A DNA stretch of 64,000 nt from Marsupella aquatica. Its lineage: Eukaryota; Marchantiophyta. The notes under the pieces were generated by a model. The model was not told the origin of the DNA. It searched no databases and saw only the letters and a list, made by a program, of their open reading frames with translations. The DNA lies in contig OZ316897.1 in the NCBI GenBank assembly GCA_973895155.1, forward strand, positions 20,894,001-20,958,000. The letters are read 5' to 3'. The translations under genes and the position numbers were made by a program. Below are positions 20,248-31,700 of this stretch, piece after piece. Numbering within the stretch: position 1 is the first letter of the stretch; each line of letters opens with the position of its first letter.

Positions 20248-23200
20248 ATGGAGAACATAATGCGGATTGCCACATGGAACGTCTGTGGGCTGTGTGAGAC
20301 AAACCGCAAACATGTCGTCAAAAACTGGGTACAGGCACTGCGATTTCCGCTGGGATGCCTAGCTCTACAAGAAGTGAAGACGGATCAATTCCGTTTGGAC
20401 ATGGCTCTGAGAACAATTCTCTCAAACTATCAACACGTCTCATCGGCACCAGAGGAAGGCAGGGGAGGAACGGCACTTCTGGTCCACCCGTCTTTGAAGG
20501 TGGTAGCATCAGGCAAACTGGACCTTGGCAGAGCTGTGTGGATAATCATTGAGAACGAAGGAGGCAATTATGGAGTGGCATCTATCTATGCACCAAACTC
20601 GGCTGACTTAAGGGCTTTGCTATGGAACGAGCTTAAGGATGAGCTTCCGCAGGTAAACTGGATCATCTGTGGCGACTTCAACATGACAGAAAGAAGAGCG
20701 GACTCAACCGGGAGATCACCTCTGATCGGCGGAAGAGAAGCGGAATTCTGGCGCTTCTTAAAAACGCGCTTTGACCTGGTAGATGCGTGGGAGATCACCG
20801 GGGGCGCTACGGGTGCCCAATTCACATGGAGAAGGATGAGAAGGGGATTAATGGTACAATCCCAATTAGATAGGTTCTACATTAGCGAGAAGGGATGGTG
20901 GTTAGAGGAGAGAGTAGAGCTGGTGCATGAAGGAGGATCAGCGTTATCAGACCATGACCCGGTGATACTGAAAGGGAGGTTCAGAGATGCAGGTCAGAAG
21001 GTGGAGCGAGGTAAGGTGAGACTATTCATGGCCAATCCAGCGCTTCCAAGCAACAAGGAGGACCTGGCGCTTCTAGAAGGAGCCTGGAGGGAAGGAAGGA
21101 GGGAATTTGCAAACCCTGTGCTGCGATTTTCAAAAGCGTGCTCCAATTTTAGGCAAAAATACATGGAGTTACAAGCAAGACCAAGGCTGGCAGAGGTTGA
21201 GATGGAGTTTCTTAGAGCGAGAATGAGAGCACTGAAAGCATCCATTCTGGAGGAACACACAGAGGATGAAATCAAGGAATACACGGAAACGGAAGACACA
21301 CTGCATGCAACCGAGTTGGAAGTGGCTAATAAGGGACGGAGACTTGCAAGGATTAAATGGCTGGGAGAAGGAGACGAATCAACAAAGTTCTTCTATGCGA
21401 TAGTAAAGGCTAAACGCGCCCGAGAAACCATGAACCTGATTCTCAAAGAGGATGGGACGGAGATAACAGAGGCGGCAAGCATTGTGCTTGAAGTGGAGAA
21501 AATGTGTCAAGCACTTTATGCACCGCAGGAACCCTCACAAAGGGAGACACAAGAACGACGGCAAGAGAGGAGACGTCTACTGCAACACACAAAATTTGCG
21601 CTTACAGTGGCAGAGAGAATGAAATTGGAAGCTCTCCCGACAACTAAAGAGGTGAAGGAAGTGCTTTGGATGCTACCAGGAGACAAATCGCCTGGCCCAG
21701 ACGGCTTAACGGCAGAAGTACTGCGCGCATGCTGGGAGTTTCTGGGACAGGACTTGGTGGAAATGATACAAGAATTCTGGATGACAGGAGAGATTGATAG
21801 TGCGTTAAAAGAAGGGATAATAAAGCTCATTCCGAAGAAGCCTGATAAGAGATCACTGAAGGACTGGCGTCCCCTTACAATGTTGAACACAACGTACAAA
21901 GTCATTGCTAAGATCCTGGCATTGCGGTTACAAGAAATCATGAACAAGATAATCAGCCCCCAACAGACCGGATTTATACAGGGGCGCCACATTCTGGAAA
22001 ACATCTCACTGGCCTGGCTCGCATGTGACTGGATACAGCACAAGAAGACGGAGGCACTTTTCTTGAAGTTGGATTTCGAAAAGGCCTTTGACAGGGTGAA
22101 TCACGAATACATATGGGACACAATGCACTTACTGGGAATAAGTGGCCACTTTATCACACTGGTACGGGCTCTGTTGGCTGGATCTTTCTCGAAGGCAATG
22201 GTCAATGGTTTTGCGACGGGTATGATTGAGCTTAAGAGGGGGGTGAGACAGGGCTGCCCCTTGTCGCCCCTACTTTTTGTCATCTCGACACAACCGCTGA
22301 TGGACTTCTTAGCTGCGGAGATGGAGGCTGGGAGACTTAGTGGACTGTCAATCACGGACACACTCACAATATGCTACAGATTATTCGCAGATGATGTTGG
22401 AATGTTCATTCCTGCCACGGAGGAAGCTTTCACCCAGGCACAAACTGCACTTGCATGTTATGAAATGGGTTCTGGAGCAAAGCTGAACCTACAAAAATCT
22501 GTGGTGATTCCCTTGGCAATTGAGGTCATCCCGGATTGGCTGCTGTACTCTGGCTGTCAAGTGAGTGCAATGGGGGAGGTTCAGAAATATCTGGGCGCTC
22601 CCTTGGGGGCCGGGCTGAAGACTGAGCAACTGCACAGATTCTGCCTAGATAAAATCAGCTCACGACTGTCATCCTGGACAAATAAGCTCCTCTCTTTCAC
22701 AGGTCGAACCTTATTGGTCAAACACGTGCTCCAGGCCATCCCAATCTACCATGTGATGCACCTCAAGGCTTCAGCGGGTCTGGCCAAGAAACTCATTGCC
22801 CTCAGTAGAGATTTTCTGTGGGGATATAATCCTGCAGGTGGGAAGAAAATTCCGCTGGTGGCATGGGACAAGATGACACTTCCAAAAATAGAGGGCGGCC
22901 TGGGATTCAAGGACTTCAGAAGCCACTCCAATGCATTATTATCACAATGGTTCACTAAGGCCCTAGAGTATCCAGACAGGTAATGGTCGAAGATGCTGGC
23001 AGCCAACTTATCTTTAATGGGATGGTTGAATTACAAGGTGATCAGAAGAAACAATTACACGTTCAAGGATAGGCTTATGCTCTGTACTCCTAGGGCAGGC
23101 GGTGGTCTCAGGTATACAAGTGGTCTATGGAAGGCTTGGGAGGAGCTGCGTGCCCATCTGGCTTTTTGTCCTGGGAGATATGGTGCCCCTGGACGCTGGA

Positions 23201-24102
23201 GCATTAACGATGCAATTAGATGTATGGTAGATTTCAATTCATTGCCAAATGTGGACATTGTAGGAGTCACTGCTATTTGTGGACGCTTGGGAATGAGATC
23301 AATTCAGGACGGATGGTCGGTGGAGACAGGGGGCTGGAAAGACCTTCCGCTTAGGGGGCAGGTGCTGCGAGGATTCACGGGGGAGCACAGAGGGCTGGCT
23401 AGAGCGTTCCTAGGGAGAATTTGGGAGTCAACTGCCTGCAAGTGGGACAGGGATCCTCCGGCCAGACAGTGGCGCTGGTCTGACAGGGCAGAACCTCTCA
23501 AGGACTTTCAGATCACCAACTGCAGGGTCTACCAGTTCTTGAGACCCAAGATGAGCCTTCATGTGCTGCTTAATAGGTGCTGGTCCTCACACCGGTCGGA
23601 AATTGAATGGTGCATTGGATGGAAGAAGCTGTGGATTTCTGACCTCTCCTGCAGGGCAAAAACCTTTATCTGGCGGATCCTGGTTGGTGGATTGTTTACT
23701 GGTCAACGGGCCCTCCGTATCCAGGCTGGTACTGGGAATTGTAAGCTTTGCTGTGGGGTCTTGGAGACGATGCAACATTTGTTCATTGAATGTTCCCATG
23801 CCTCATGTTGCTGGAGGATGTGTGACAGGATTTTGACGGAGCTTCGCTTACCCATTGGAGGTGGTCTGCTGGCTATTCTTGATGCATCGACAGGACCGGA
23901 GCCTATTCACACTGCTAGGATCTTTTGTGTATATCAGACTCTCTGGATGATTTGGCTGGGAAGAAATGAACATATGTTCTCTGACAAGGTGGGACGTTCA
24001 TTTGACTTGGGCCTGATGCTTGCTGAGACTGCCAATCACATCCATGCGGTTGGGGCTGGTTTACGCTTTGGGCGGCGTCGCTCTCGGTTGAACCGGGCTT
24101 AG
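20248..24102 (+). pseudogene. LINE-2 ORF2: APE endonuclease, reverse transcriptase, zf-RVT, interrupted by one TAA
   Basis: The likely start is the ATG at 20,248; the frame is open from about 20,206. Endonuclease: IATWNVCG, LQEVK, IICGDFN, SDHDPV (about residues 5-245). RT: SPGPDG, FIQGRHI, LDFEKAFDRV, GVRQGCPLSPLLF and the catalytic LFADDVG. The C-terminal half includes the zf-RVT zinc motif AKTFIWRILVGGLFTG ... CKLCCGVLETMQHLFIEC. There is no RNase H domain. TAA at 22,981-22,983 cuts the ORF after the RT thumb; the same frame continues to 24,102, so it is a single nonsense mutation. LINE-1 has a glutamate codon at the aligned site. RT is intact, but the C-terminal domain would be lost without readthrough. 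Confidence 0.92.
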
Positions 24103-24378
24103 GAATGGTTGCGGGGAACGAGGCAAATCTGGCTGAGACGGGGTGGGGACAGGATTCTCTTGGTGCCCTCTAGCGGCGGCGTTGCTGATTGAGGGGTCTG
24201 CTTTTTGGGGGGCTGCTGTGGGAAGGGCATGGGTGCTCTCTTGATCGGTGTTATTTCCCTTCTTTGAGGGGGGGCTCTCCCTGGGGCTTTGATGCTCTCT
24301 TTTGTGCTTTTGGGCTCTCTTTGTGGCTCGCTAGTGTGCTGTTGCTGTCCCTGTATTAAGGGCTGTTGTTCCCCCTAT

Positions 24379-24396
24379 CCGTGGGGTCTTTCACGG
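24379..24396 (+). other. LINE-2 3'-terminal hairpin
   Basis: CCGTGGGGTCTTTCACGG: a 5-bp stem CCGTG/CACGG with the loop GGGTCTTT, followed by ATAAAA and the CCAAGG terminus. It is the same in the solo copy (16,808-16,825). In LINE-1 two base pairs of the stem are changed on both sides. Confidence 0.65.
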
Positions 24397-24446
24397 TATT
24401 AAAATTTATAAAAAAAACCATTCCAAGGAAAACTGGACATTTGAAG

Positions 24447-25136
24447 GGGTATCCCACTTCGCATCCAACCTTCTTTTTTAGCTAAAGTGAAACAAAAACT
24501 GGACATTTGAAGGTTGAATCCCAAACGGGATACGCCGTATCCTATTTGGGATTCATCCTCGCCATTTCCATGAAGATTCTCACTTGTTAGTCAAATCAGA
24601 TTTTTGGGGAATACAAGTTTGTATAGACGATGTGCATTCGTCGAGAGTAAGAGGATACAAAGCAAGAAAAAATGAGCGGAAAATTCTCAAGCGGTGATCT
24701 CCTATTTATAGTTTTCTCTCTGACCGTGGTTAGTATTTGACTGCAGTTGCATCGCAGTTGGTTAAATGTTATCGTTAAGAAGAATCATTTGAGAATATTC
24801 TTGACGGGTAAACCAATATCGGCACTTTTATTGCATTTGTTTTTATTTTTTTTGGAATTCCGCGGTTGGATCCGAAATGGGATACGCCGTATCCCATCTT
24901 CGTATTCGTGTCAATTTTTCCCATTTTTTAAATTTGAAAAAGTAGTTTTTAGGGGGAATACTAATTCCGTATCCAAGACTTTTTTGCCTTAGAAATTTTT
25001 TTTGCCGCGGGCAAAATGAGAAGTGTGGTCACACTCCTTGTTTGGTCCGTCACTGTGTTCTTAGAAAAAAATGGAATCGGGCTAAACGAGAAGTGTGTCA
25101 CACTTCTCGATTGGTCCGAAATCGTGTTTCATACAG
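24447..25136. repeat. Continuation of the palindrome-rich Gypsy-2 tract right of LINE-2
   Basis: Holds one half copy (~24,447-24,473) and two fuller copies (~24,508-24,560 and ~24,865-24,910) of the GGGATACGCCGTATCCC family, and the GAGAAGTGTG/CACACTTCTC inverted motif at 25,088-25,109, with a degenerate copy at ~25,018. No gene. Confidence 0.7.
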
Positions 25137-25804
25137 ACTGTCAGGATGTTTGTGCTATATCAAGCTATGTGGTCGATGTGGCTAGGACAAAACAAACAGG
25201 TTTTCAATGCGCTGGACCGCAGGTCCTTTGACATGAGGATGGTCCTTTCTGAGGTTTCTTCTCTTCTAGTGGGTGCGAGCATGGGCGCTCCCTTGGGGCG
25301 AAAGCACACTAGGCTTTTAAGGGCTAAAGAAGTTATTGAGATTGAAAGACGTAGGACACTGATTAGCGGTGTTGGTAGCTTTTCTTCTTTCACCTTAGGT
25401 TGATGTGCTTGGAAGACAGTTATAGGTGTGATGCGCCCTTGACTGGGGCTTTAGGCTCTCTTGGCAGATATGCTGCTTGTGAGGGCTCTCAAAAGGTTGA
25501 GGTACTGTTTTGGTAGGAAATGGCTAGTTTGATGGTGGGTGGCCTCTGGCGGCGATGGGGGTGATGTGGTAGATGTTTTTGGACGGGTGGGGTGGATTCC
25601 CCTGACGTGCTTGATTCTTGTGTTAGATTGTCCTTGTCAGGCTTGGATGTGCTCTTGAGTTTTTTGTGGGTTTTGGGCATTGTGTGTTGTATTGGCCTTT
25701 TGGGGGGCACCCCCGTGGCTTGTTGTGGGTGCCTGTGCTGTTTGCTTCCCCCCCGCCGTGGGGTTTTTGCGGTGTTATTTATAAAACAAAGAAAATTCCC
25801 CAGG
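25137..25804 (+). mobile_element. LINE-3: 3' fragment of a related LINE
   Basis: From about 25,137 the plus-strand frame resembles the last 80 residues of ORF2 (LYQAMWSMWLGQNKQVF, then LGRKHTRLLRAKE) and stops at 25,401-25,403. The 3' UTR ends with the family hairpin (25,756-25,772, partly wobble pairs), an A-rich stretch and CCCAGGAAA. No clear target-site duplication, so the insertion is old or rearranged. Confidence 0.75.
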
Positions 25805-26438
25805 AAAGGCGTTCGCAAGTGGAGTGCCCTAGCCCGTTGGGATCGGGCCGACCCAATGCTCATGCCTAGGACCTCAGATCTCACCGCCACTTGGGGCCCC
25901 CAATCAGCCAAACCCGGATCGGGCCATAACTCACGCCCCAAGCATCCGTTGCCCATGGCGTCAACTCCATGCATTGGCCTTGGGCCCAAGAGGAGCTCTC
26001 ACTCAAGCCCTCAGAACTCAAAGTTTGTCCGGGGGTTCGGACGGTTGACCTTGAGCTCGGCCCCTTTCCCCTTGACCTGACCAGCCCACAGCTAGTCTAA
26101 GTCCTTAGTGTGTGTCACTAGCTTAGCGCCTTGCCTCCGCCAATGCCACGCCCCATTGCCCACGAGTCTCCTCATGCTAAGTCCTCCCCGAATGGTCTAT
26201 CCGGGCCTAGATCATAAGGGAGCTCGGCGTCGGAGTCTTAGAAAGACCCTAATGTTCTTATAAGTCTCAAAATTGAATTTAAAAGACCCTAATGTTCTTA
26301 TAAGTCTCAAAATTGAATTTAAAAGACCCTATTGTTCTTCTACAAAAATTCTTAAGTCTTCCCTTAGAACCAATAAACTGATCCTATCCTTTGTCGCACG
26401 TGATATGTCATTTTTGTGGAAGTGAAACCCCCGAAGAG
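25805..26438. other. Non-coding stretch with a short tandem repeat
   Basis: No credible gene. At 26,242-26,330 a 40-bp unit beginning AAAGACCCTAATGTTCTTAT is present about 2.2 times, nearly identical. The part at 25,810-26,240 is GC-rich and shows nothing recognisable. Confidence 0.5.
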
Positions 26439-26907
26439 CTAAGTGTCAAGGTAGTCAAGTTTTGTGACTTCTTCCCTGCAATTTCCACACAAGAAAATGT
26501 ACTCTCCTTGTATCCTCCGATGGGGGCACTCAGATGAAATATGACCAGCCTCTCCACACTCCCAACAAGTACCAAGAATTCTAGGTACTAGATAGCCAGT
26601 CCTAGCTCTCATCTCAGCACGCATAGTTCCTTGTTGAATGGCATAAAGAGACTCCATCCCCCTAAGTTCAACCTCAATCTTGTGGACTCATCGCAGCCTC
26701 TTGAATCATCCTCCATTGATCAGCTTGGCAATCTTGAGAGAAGTGACCTTCTTTCTTGCAACAGGTACACCATACATTGGTGTTGGCCATAGGTACAAGT
26801 TTCCTATTCTTCTTGATGTCGGCCATCTGCACCTTCACCTCTTCAATGGCTGCTCTCAAGGTCATCATCTCATCCTTCAAGAGCCACTCAGATACCCTTC
26901 TTTGCAC
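26439..26907 (-). pseudogene. Decayed Gypsy gag fragment with zinc knuckles
   Basis: Two minus-strand frames, offset by one base, carry CTCCKKEGHFSQDC (26,674-26,907) and then CWECGEAGHISSEC and CGNC (26,439-26,657). Their order and spacing copy the three knuckles of Gypsy-1 (CTHC, CWNC, CGNC), and NTNVWC resembles RTNMWC there. It is thus the nucleocapsid region of a related element, frameshifted and lacking the capsid and protease. Confidence 0.7.
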
Positions 26908-26945
26908 AGTGCACGTGGTTCACAAAGGCACTAAATGCTCCAGAT

Positions 26946-28327
26946 CTGGAGTGGGCTAGAATGCTTGCAACTAATTTCTCTTTAATGAATTGGATATATG
27001 AATTACAAAGTACTGCGCAGAAACCAATACTCATTCAAGGACAAGTTGCTGCTATGTTCTCCGCACACTGGGGGTGGGCTTTCTTACACTGCCGGTCTCT
27101 GGAAGGCTTGGGAGCTGGTGAGGGCACACCTTTCCTTTGAATTGGGCAAGGGGGGATTCCAGGACAGGGGAGCATTCAGGACACCCTTTGTTGTATTGCA
27201 GAATTCAACTCGCTGCCACATACGGAGATCTTAGGAATCACAACAATCTGTGGTACACTAGGCATCAGGAGTATTTGGAAGGAGACTGTTGGAAAGACCT
27301 CCCATTGCGCTGACATAACATTTGGGGGTTCCTTGAGAGCAACAAGGATTGACGAAGGCTTTTCTGGAGAAAATCTGGGTCATTGGCCCTTGCTCACTTG
27401 ACTTAGATCCAGATGCTAAGCGGAGATGGGCTGATAAGGCTGGTCCCCTGAAGAATTTTGGTATTGCTAATTGTCATGTGTATGAATGCATGAGACCAAA
27501 AGTGTCTGTCTTTGAGAGACTGAACTTCAGCTGGTCTCTGGCCTAGGTCTATGCTGGAATGGAGTGAGAGATGTCATAAACTGCGGGGGTTGGATTTCTT
27601 GGGTAGAGCCAAGACATTCACATGGAGGGTGATTGTCAACGGCCTGTTTACTAGGAGCGGGCTCTCAGGATTAAAGCAAGCAATGGTGAATGCAAGTGCT
27701 GCAGCAGGCAGCTAGAGTTTTTGTTGCACTTGTTCATTAGATGTGGGTTTGCTGTTGGATGCTGGTAGCTTTATCGGGCGGTGCTTGGGGACCTTTGTTT
27801 GCCCTGGCTTGGGTGAGGATCTGATGACTATGGTGGATGACTCGTTGGGGAAGGATGTTGTAAAGATTTTTATGTTGCACCAGATGTTGTGGATGATATG
27901 GAGGGCACGTAATGTGCACATGTTTCAACCGGGAGGCACATTTGACTTTAGGTTGGTACTCTTAGAGACAACCAATTATTTGTATGCAGTGAGCCAATGC
28001 TTAAAACAGGGTAAGAACCATTCTAGGGTTACACATGCCAAAGAGTGGATAGATGTGCATTGTAGGCAATGGTTCGGTTCTGGTCAAAGGTGTTTCATCA
28101 CTTGGGCTGATTGAGGTCACATTTGGGCACCCTCTGCTTGGGTGATCCTTCTTGAGTTCTGGCCATGATGAGGTCAGGGTCTTGGTTCTTTAATTTTGGT
28201 CTTGTGGTTCTTCTGAGCCCTTATGGCTTCTTTTGTTGCTCTCTATGATTTGCACCGGATGTTATTCAACTGATTGCCCCCCCCCTATCCGTGGGGTTTT
28301 CACGCTATCAAAATTTATAAAAAATCC
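26946..28327 (+). mobile_element. LINE-4: decayed 3' fragment of a related LINE
   Basis: From EWARMLATNFSLMNW the plus strand follows LINE-2 ORF2 after its TAA site (YKVLRRNQYSFKDKLLLC, then GGLSYTAGLWKAWE) with several frame changes and stops. The C-terminal piece (LHQMLWMIWRARNVHMF) lies at 27,743-28,114. The 3' UTR ends with the hairpin CCGTGGGGTTTTCACGC (28,289-28,305) and CCATCCAAGG. It ends about 410 bp past the stop of the giant gene, tail to tail. Confidence 0.8.
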
Positions 28328-28744
28328 ATCCAAGGAAAGTTGCAAATATTTGATGGTGGATGTGAGCCTGACAGTTTCAGAAATAGAATGGCTTAGTGCT
28401 CAAGCAATTAACATGACAGTGGTAATGAAGAAGCATATATCCAACCGTGCATCCTAGACTTGTTACCTTGAAACTAGCTCTTATGTTCAAGGCAAAATCT
28501 TTAGGACACCTATAATAATATTAGCTACTTTCACGGACTTGATTTTTGCAAAGATGGTCCTTTGGTGTTGGGGTTTTTTGCTTTCCCTTGGAAAATTGGC
28601 CTATCATGCATGTTAAAAGTGTCCTTTCCACAAATTGGAGACTTTGTGCACTCAACATCAATTTAACATTCAAAGGTTTCCAACTGCAATTCTTGAGAAT
28701 ACTATGGATCATCTCAATGCATTCAAATTGAACTTCATTCCTAT
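28328..28744 (-). other. Probable 3' UTR or downstream flank of the giant gene
   Basis: Non-repetitive AT-rich sequence between the LINE-4 end and the giant gene's stop. No ORF of note. It should contain the 3' UTR and polyadenylation signals; I cannot place the cleavage site. Confidence 0.4.
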
Positions 28745-31700
28745 CTAGTAAACTGTTGTTAAATTAGCGTTGGTCACTATGCTAGGAAGTCCCGCCTCTA
28801 ATCTACTTGGCTCATCTGAAGTTGCTTGCTGTGATTCTCCCAAGATTGAGTCATTCCCATCACTCGAGTTTGTCCCTTGACTCTTGAAACTACTATCCAA
28901 GCCCTGTACAAGTTTAATTACAGAACTTTGTTCGTCTGTCAGCTCCACACTAACACGTCCTTCCAAAACTTTCTTAACTGTCCCAATCTCTGAAAAAGGA
29001 TGTGAAGGACATTTCTCAACCTCTCCATCAGATGGAAAATCCACTTCTTTTTTTGTCTCAACGTCTGGGGGCATTGAGCCTTCTCCCTTAATCCCCTTGG
29101 CATTTCCATCTTCCTTTGATCCATCAAAGTTTAGGAATTTCACACCATGTTCTTTTATGAGAAACCGTCTATACAGACATGATGCACACATGCAGATGTC
29201 TATATTTTCTGAAAGCCCTAGACCTTTAAATAATGGTTCCGTCTCAACCTTCTCACAAGCCCTGTCATTAGAAGAAACATGCACCGGCCTTGTCTCCCCT
29301 AACATCACTCTATTACTCACCCTCAATTCTTGGTCTTGAAGCCCATGCCCCTTGAAGAAAGGCTCTCCTGTCTGGTCTCCCTCCTCCTTTGCGAGACCTC
29401 CCTTTTCTACTCCTTGTGCTTCAGGACTACCAAACGCTCCAACAACACGTTGCTCCCCACCTAGCTCCTCTCCTCCGCCCCCAATTTCCATGCTTGCAAG
29501 GTCCTCTGCTGCTGGTGCCAATGCCTCCAAGGGCAGCTCAAATTCCCTCGGTGCGGTGGCAGGTGCTGCTTCCACTGCGGGCTCCTTGGGTGGAACCTCA
29601 TCCTCCACCACGGGCTCCTTGGGAGCAGCCTCATCCTCCATCAGGGGTGCCACAGGCTCCTCAAGGATATCCTTTTGTTCCTGCTCAATCTCTGGTTCCC
29701 CTTCAAGTGGATCCACTGGGGCAGCCAACTTCTCCACGGCTGCTGGTTCCACCGCTGGTTCCTCCTTTGTAGGTTCTAGTTCTGGTGCTGCTCCTACAGA
29801 CGTAGGTGTCACCTCTTCCTCTGTGGAGGGCACGGCAGGGCTGGGCTCCTCCTCCGCTGCAAGTTCCTCTGCTGCAGGTGGCAATGCCTCCAATGGGAGG
29901 TCAAATTCCCTGGTTGAGATAGCAGGTGCTGCTTCCACCGTGGGCTCCTTGGGAGCAACCTCATCCTCCATCGGGGGTGCCACTGGCTCCTCAGGGACAG
30001 CCTTGAGCTCCTGCTCAACCTCTAGAGGTACCTCAAGTAGCTCCTCTGGGGCAGCCAACTCCTCCACGGCTGCTGGTTCCTCCTTTGTGGGTTCAAGTTC
30101 AGGTGCTGCTCCTTCAGACGTAGGTCCCACCCCTTCCTCTGTAGAGGGCACGGCTGGGCTGGGCTCCTCCTCCGCTGCAAGGTCCTCTACTGCTGGTGGT
30201 GATGCCTCCAAGGGGAGCTCAAATTCCCTGGGTGCCGTGGCAGGTGCTGCTTCCACGGCGGGCTCCTTGGGAGCAACCTCATCCTCCACCACGGGCGCCA
30301 CACGCTCCTCAGGGACGGCCTCAAGCTTCCGCTCAACTTCTAGAGGTACCTCAAGTCGCTCCTCCGGGGCAGCCAACTTCTCCACGGCTGCTGGTTCCTC
30401 CACCAAAGGGAGGTCAAATTCCCTCGTTGCAGGGGCTGGTGCTGCTTCCACCGCGGGCTCCTTGAAAGCAACCTCATCCTCCACCACGGGTGCCACAGGC
30501 TCCTCAGGGACAGCCTCATGCTCCTGCTCAACCTCTGGTGCCACCTCAACAGGCTCCTTCGGGGCAGCCAACTCCTCCACGGCTGCTGGTTCCTCCTTTG
30601 TGGGTTCTAGTTCTGGTGCTGCTCCTTCAGACGTAGGTGCCACCCCTTCCTCTGTGGAGGGCACGGCTGGGCTGGGCTCCTTCTCGGCTGCAAGGTCCTC
30701 TATTGCTGGTGGCAACGCCTCCAAGGGGAGCTCAAATACCCTGGTTGCAGTGGCTGGTGCTGCTTCCACTGCGGGCTCTTTGGGAGCAACCTCATCCTCC
30801 ACCACGGGTGCCACAAGCTCCTCTTGGACAGCCTCATGGTCCTGCTCAACATCTGGTGCCACCTCAAGTGTCTCCTCCGGGGCAGCCAACTTCTCCAAGG
30901 GTGGTGGTTCCTCCTCTTTAGGTTCTAGTTCTGATGCAGCTTCTTCAGACGGAGGTCCCACCTCTTCCTCTCTGGAGGGCACGGCTGGACTGGGCTCATC
31001 CTCCGCTGCACGGTCCTCTACTGCTGGTGATGATGCCTCCAAGAGGAGGTCAAATTCCCTGGTTGTGGTGGCAGGTGCTGCTTCCACCGCGGGCTCCTTG
31101 GGAGCAACCTCATCCTCCACCAAGGGCGCCAATGGCTCCTCTGGGACAGCCTCATGCTCCTGCTGAACCTCTGGTGCCACCTCAACTGGCTCCTCCGGGG
31201 TAGCCAGCTTCTCCACGGCTGCTGGTTCCTTGTCTGTGGGTACGAGTTCTGGTGCTGCAACTTCAGACGTAGGTGCCACCTCTTGCACTGTTGAGGGCAC
31301 GGCTGCGCTGGGCTCCTCCTTGACTGCAAGGTCCTCTGCTGCTGGTGGCAATGCCTGCAAGGGGACGTAGAATTCCCTGGTTGCGGTGGCAGCTGCTGTT
31401 TCCACCACGGGATCCTTGGGAGTAACCACATCTTCCACAAAGGGTGCCACTGGCTCCTCAAGGACAGCCTCATGCTCTGGCTCAACCTCTGGTCCCACCT
31501 CAACTGGCTCCTCTGGGGCAGCCAACTTCTCCACGGCTACTGGTTCCTCCTCTGTGGGTTCGAGTTCTGGTGCTGCTACTTCAGACGTAGGTGCCACCTC
31601 TTCCTCTCTTGAGGGCACGGCTGGAAAGGGCTCCTCCTCCGCTGCAAGGTCCTTTACTGCTGGTGATGATGCCTCCAAGGGGAGGTCAAATTCCCTGGTT

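Larger units (their letters stand above)
17253..24428 (+). mobile_element. LINE-2: full-length non-LTR retrotransposon
   Basis: A 7.2-kb element with 5' UTR, ORF1, ORF2 and 3' UTR, flanked by a perfect 18-bp duplication AAAACTGGACATTTGAAG (17,235-17,252 and 24,429-24,446). It sits in the palindrome-rich tract of Gypsy-2. Only one inactivating lesion is seen, a TAA in ORF2. It is the probable source, or a close sister, of the solo copy at 16,567. Confidence 0.92.
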
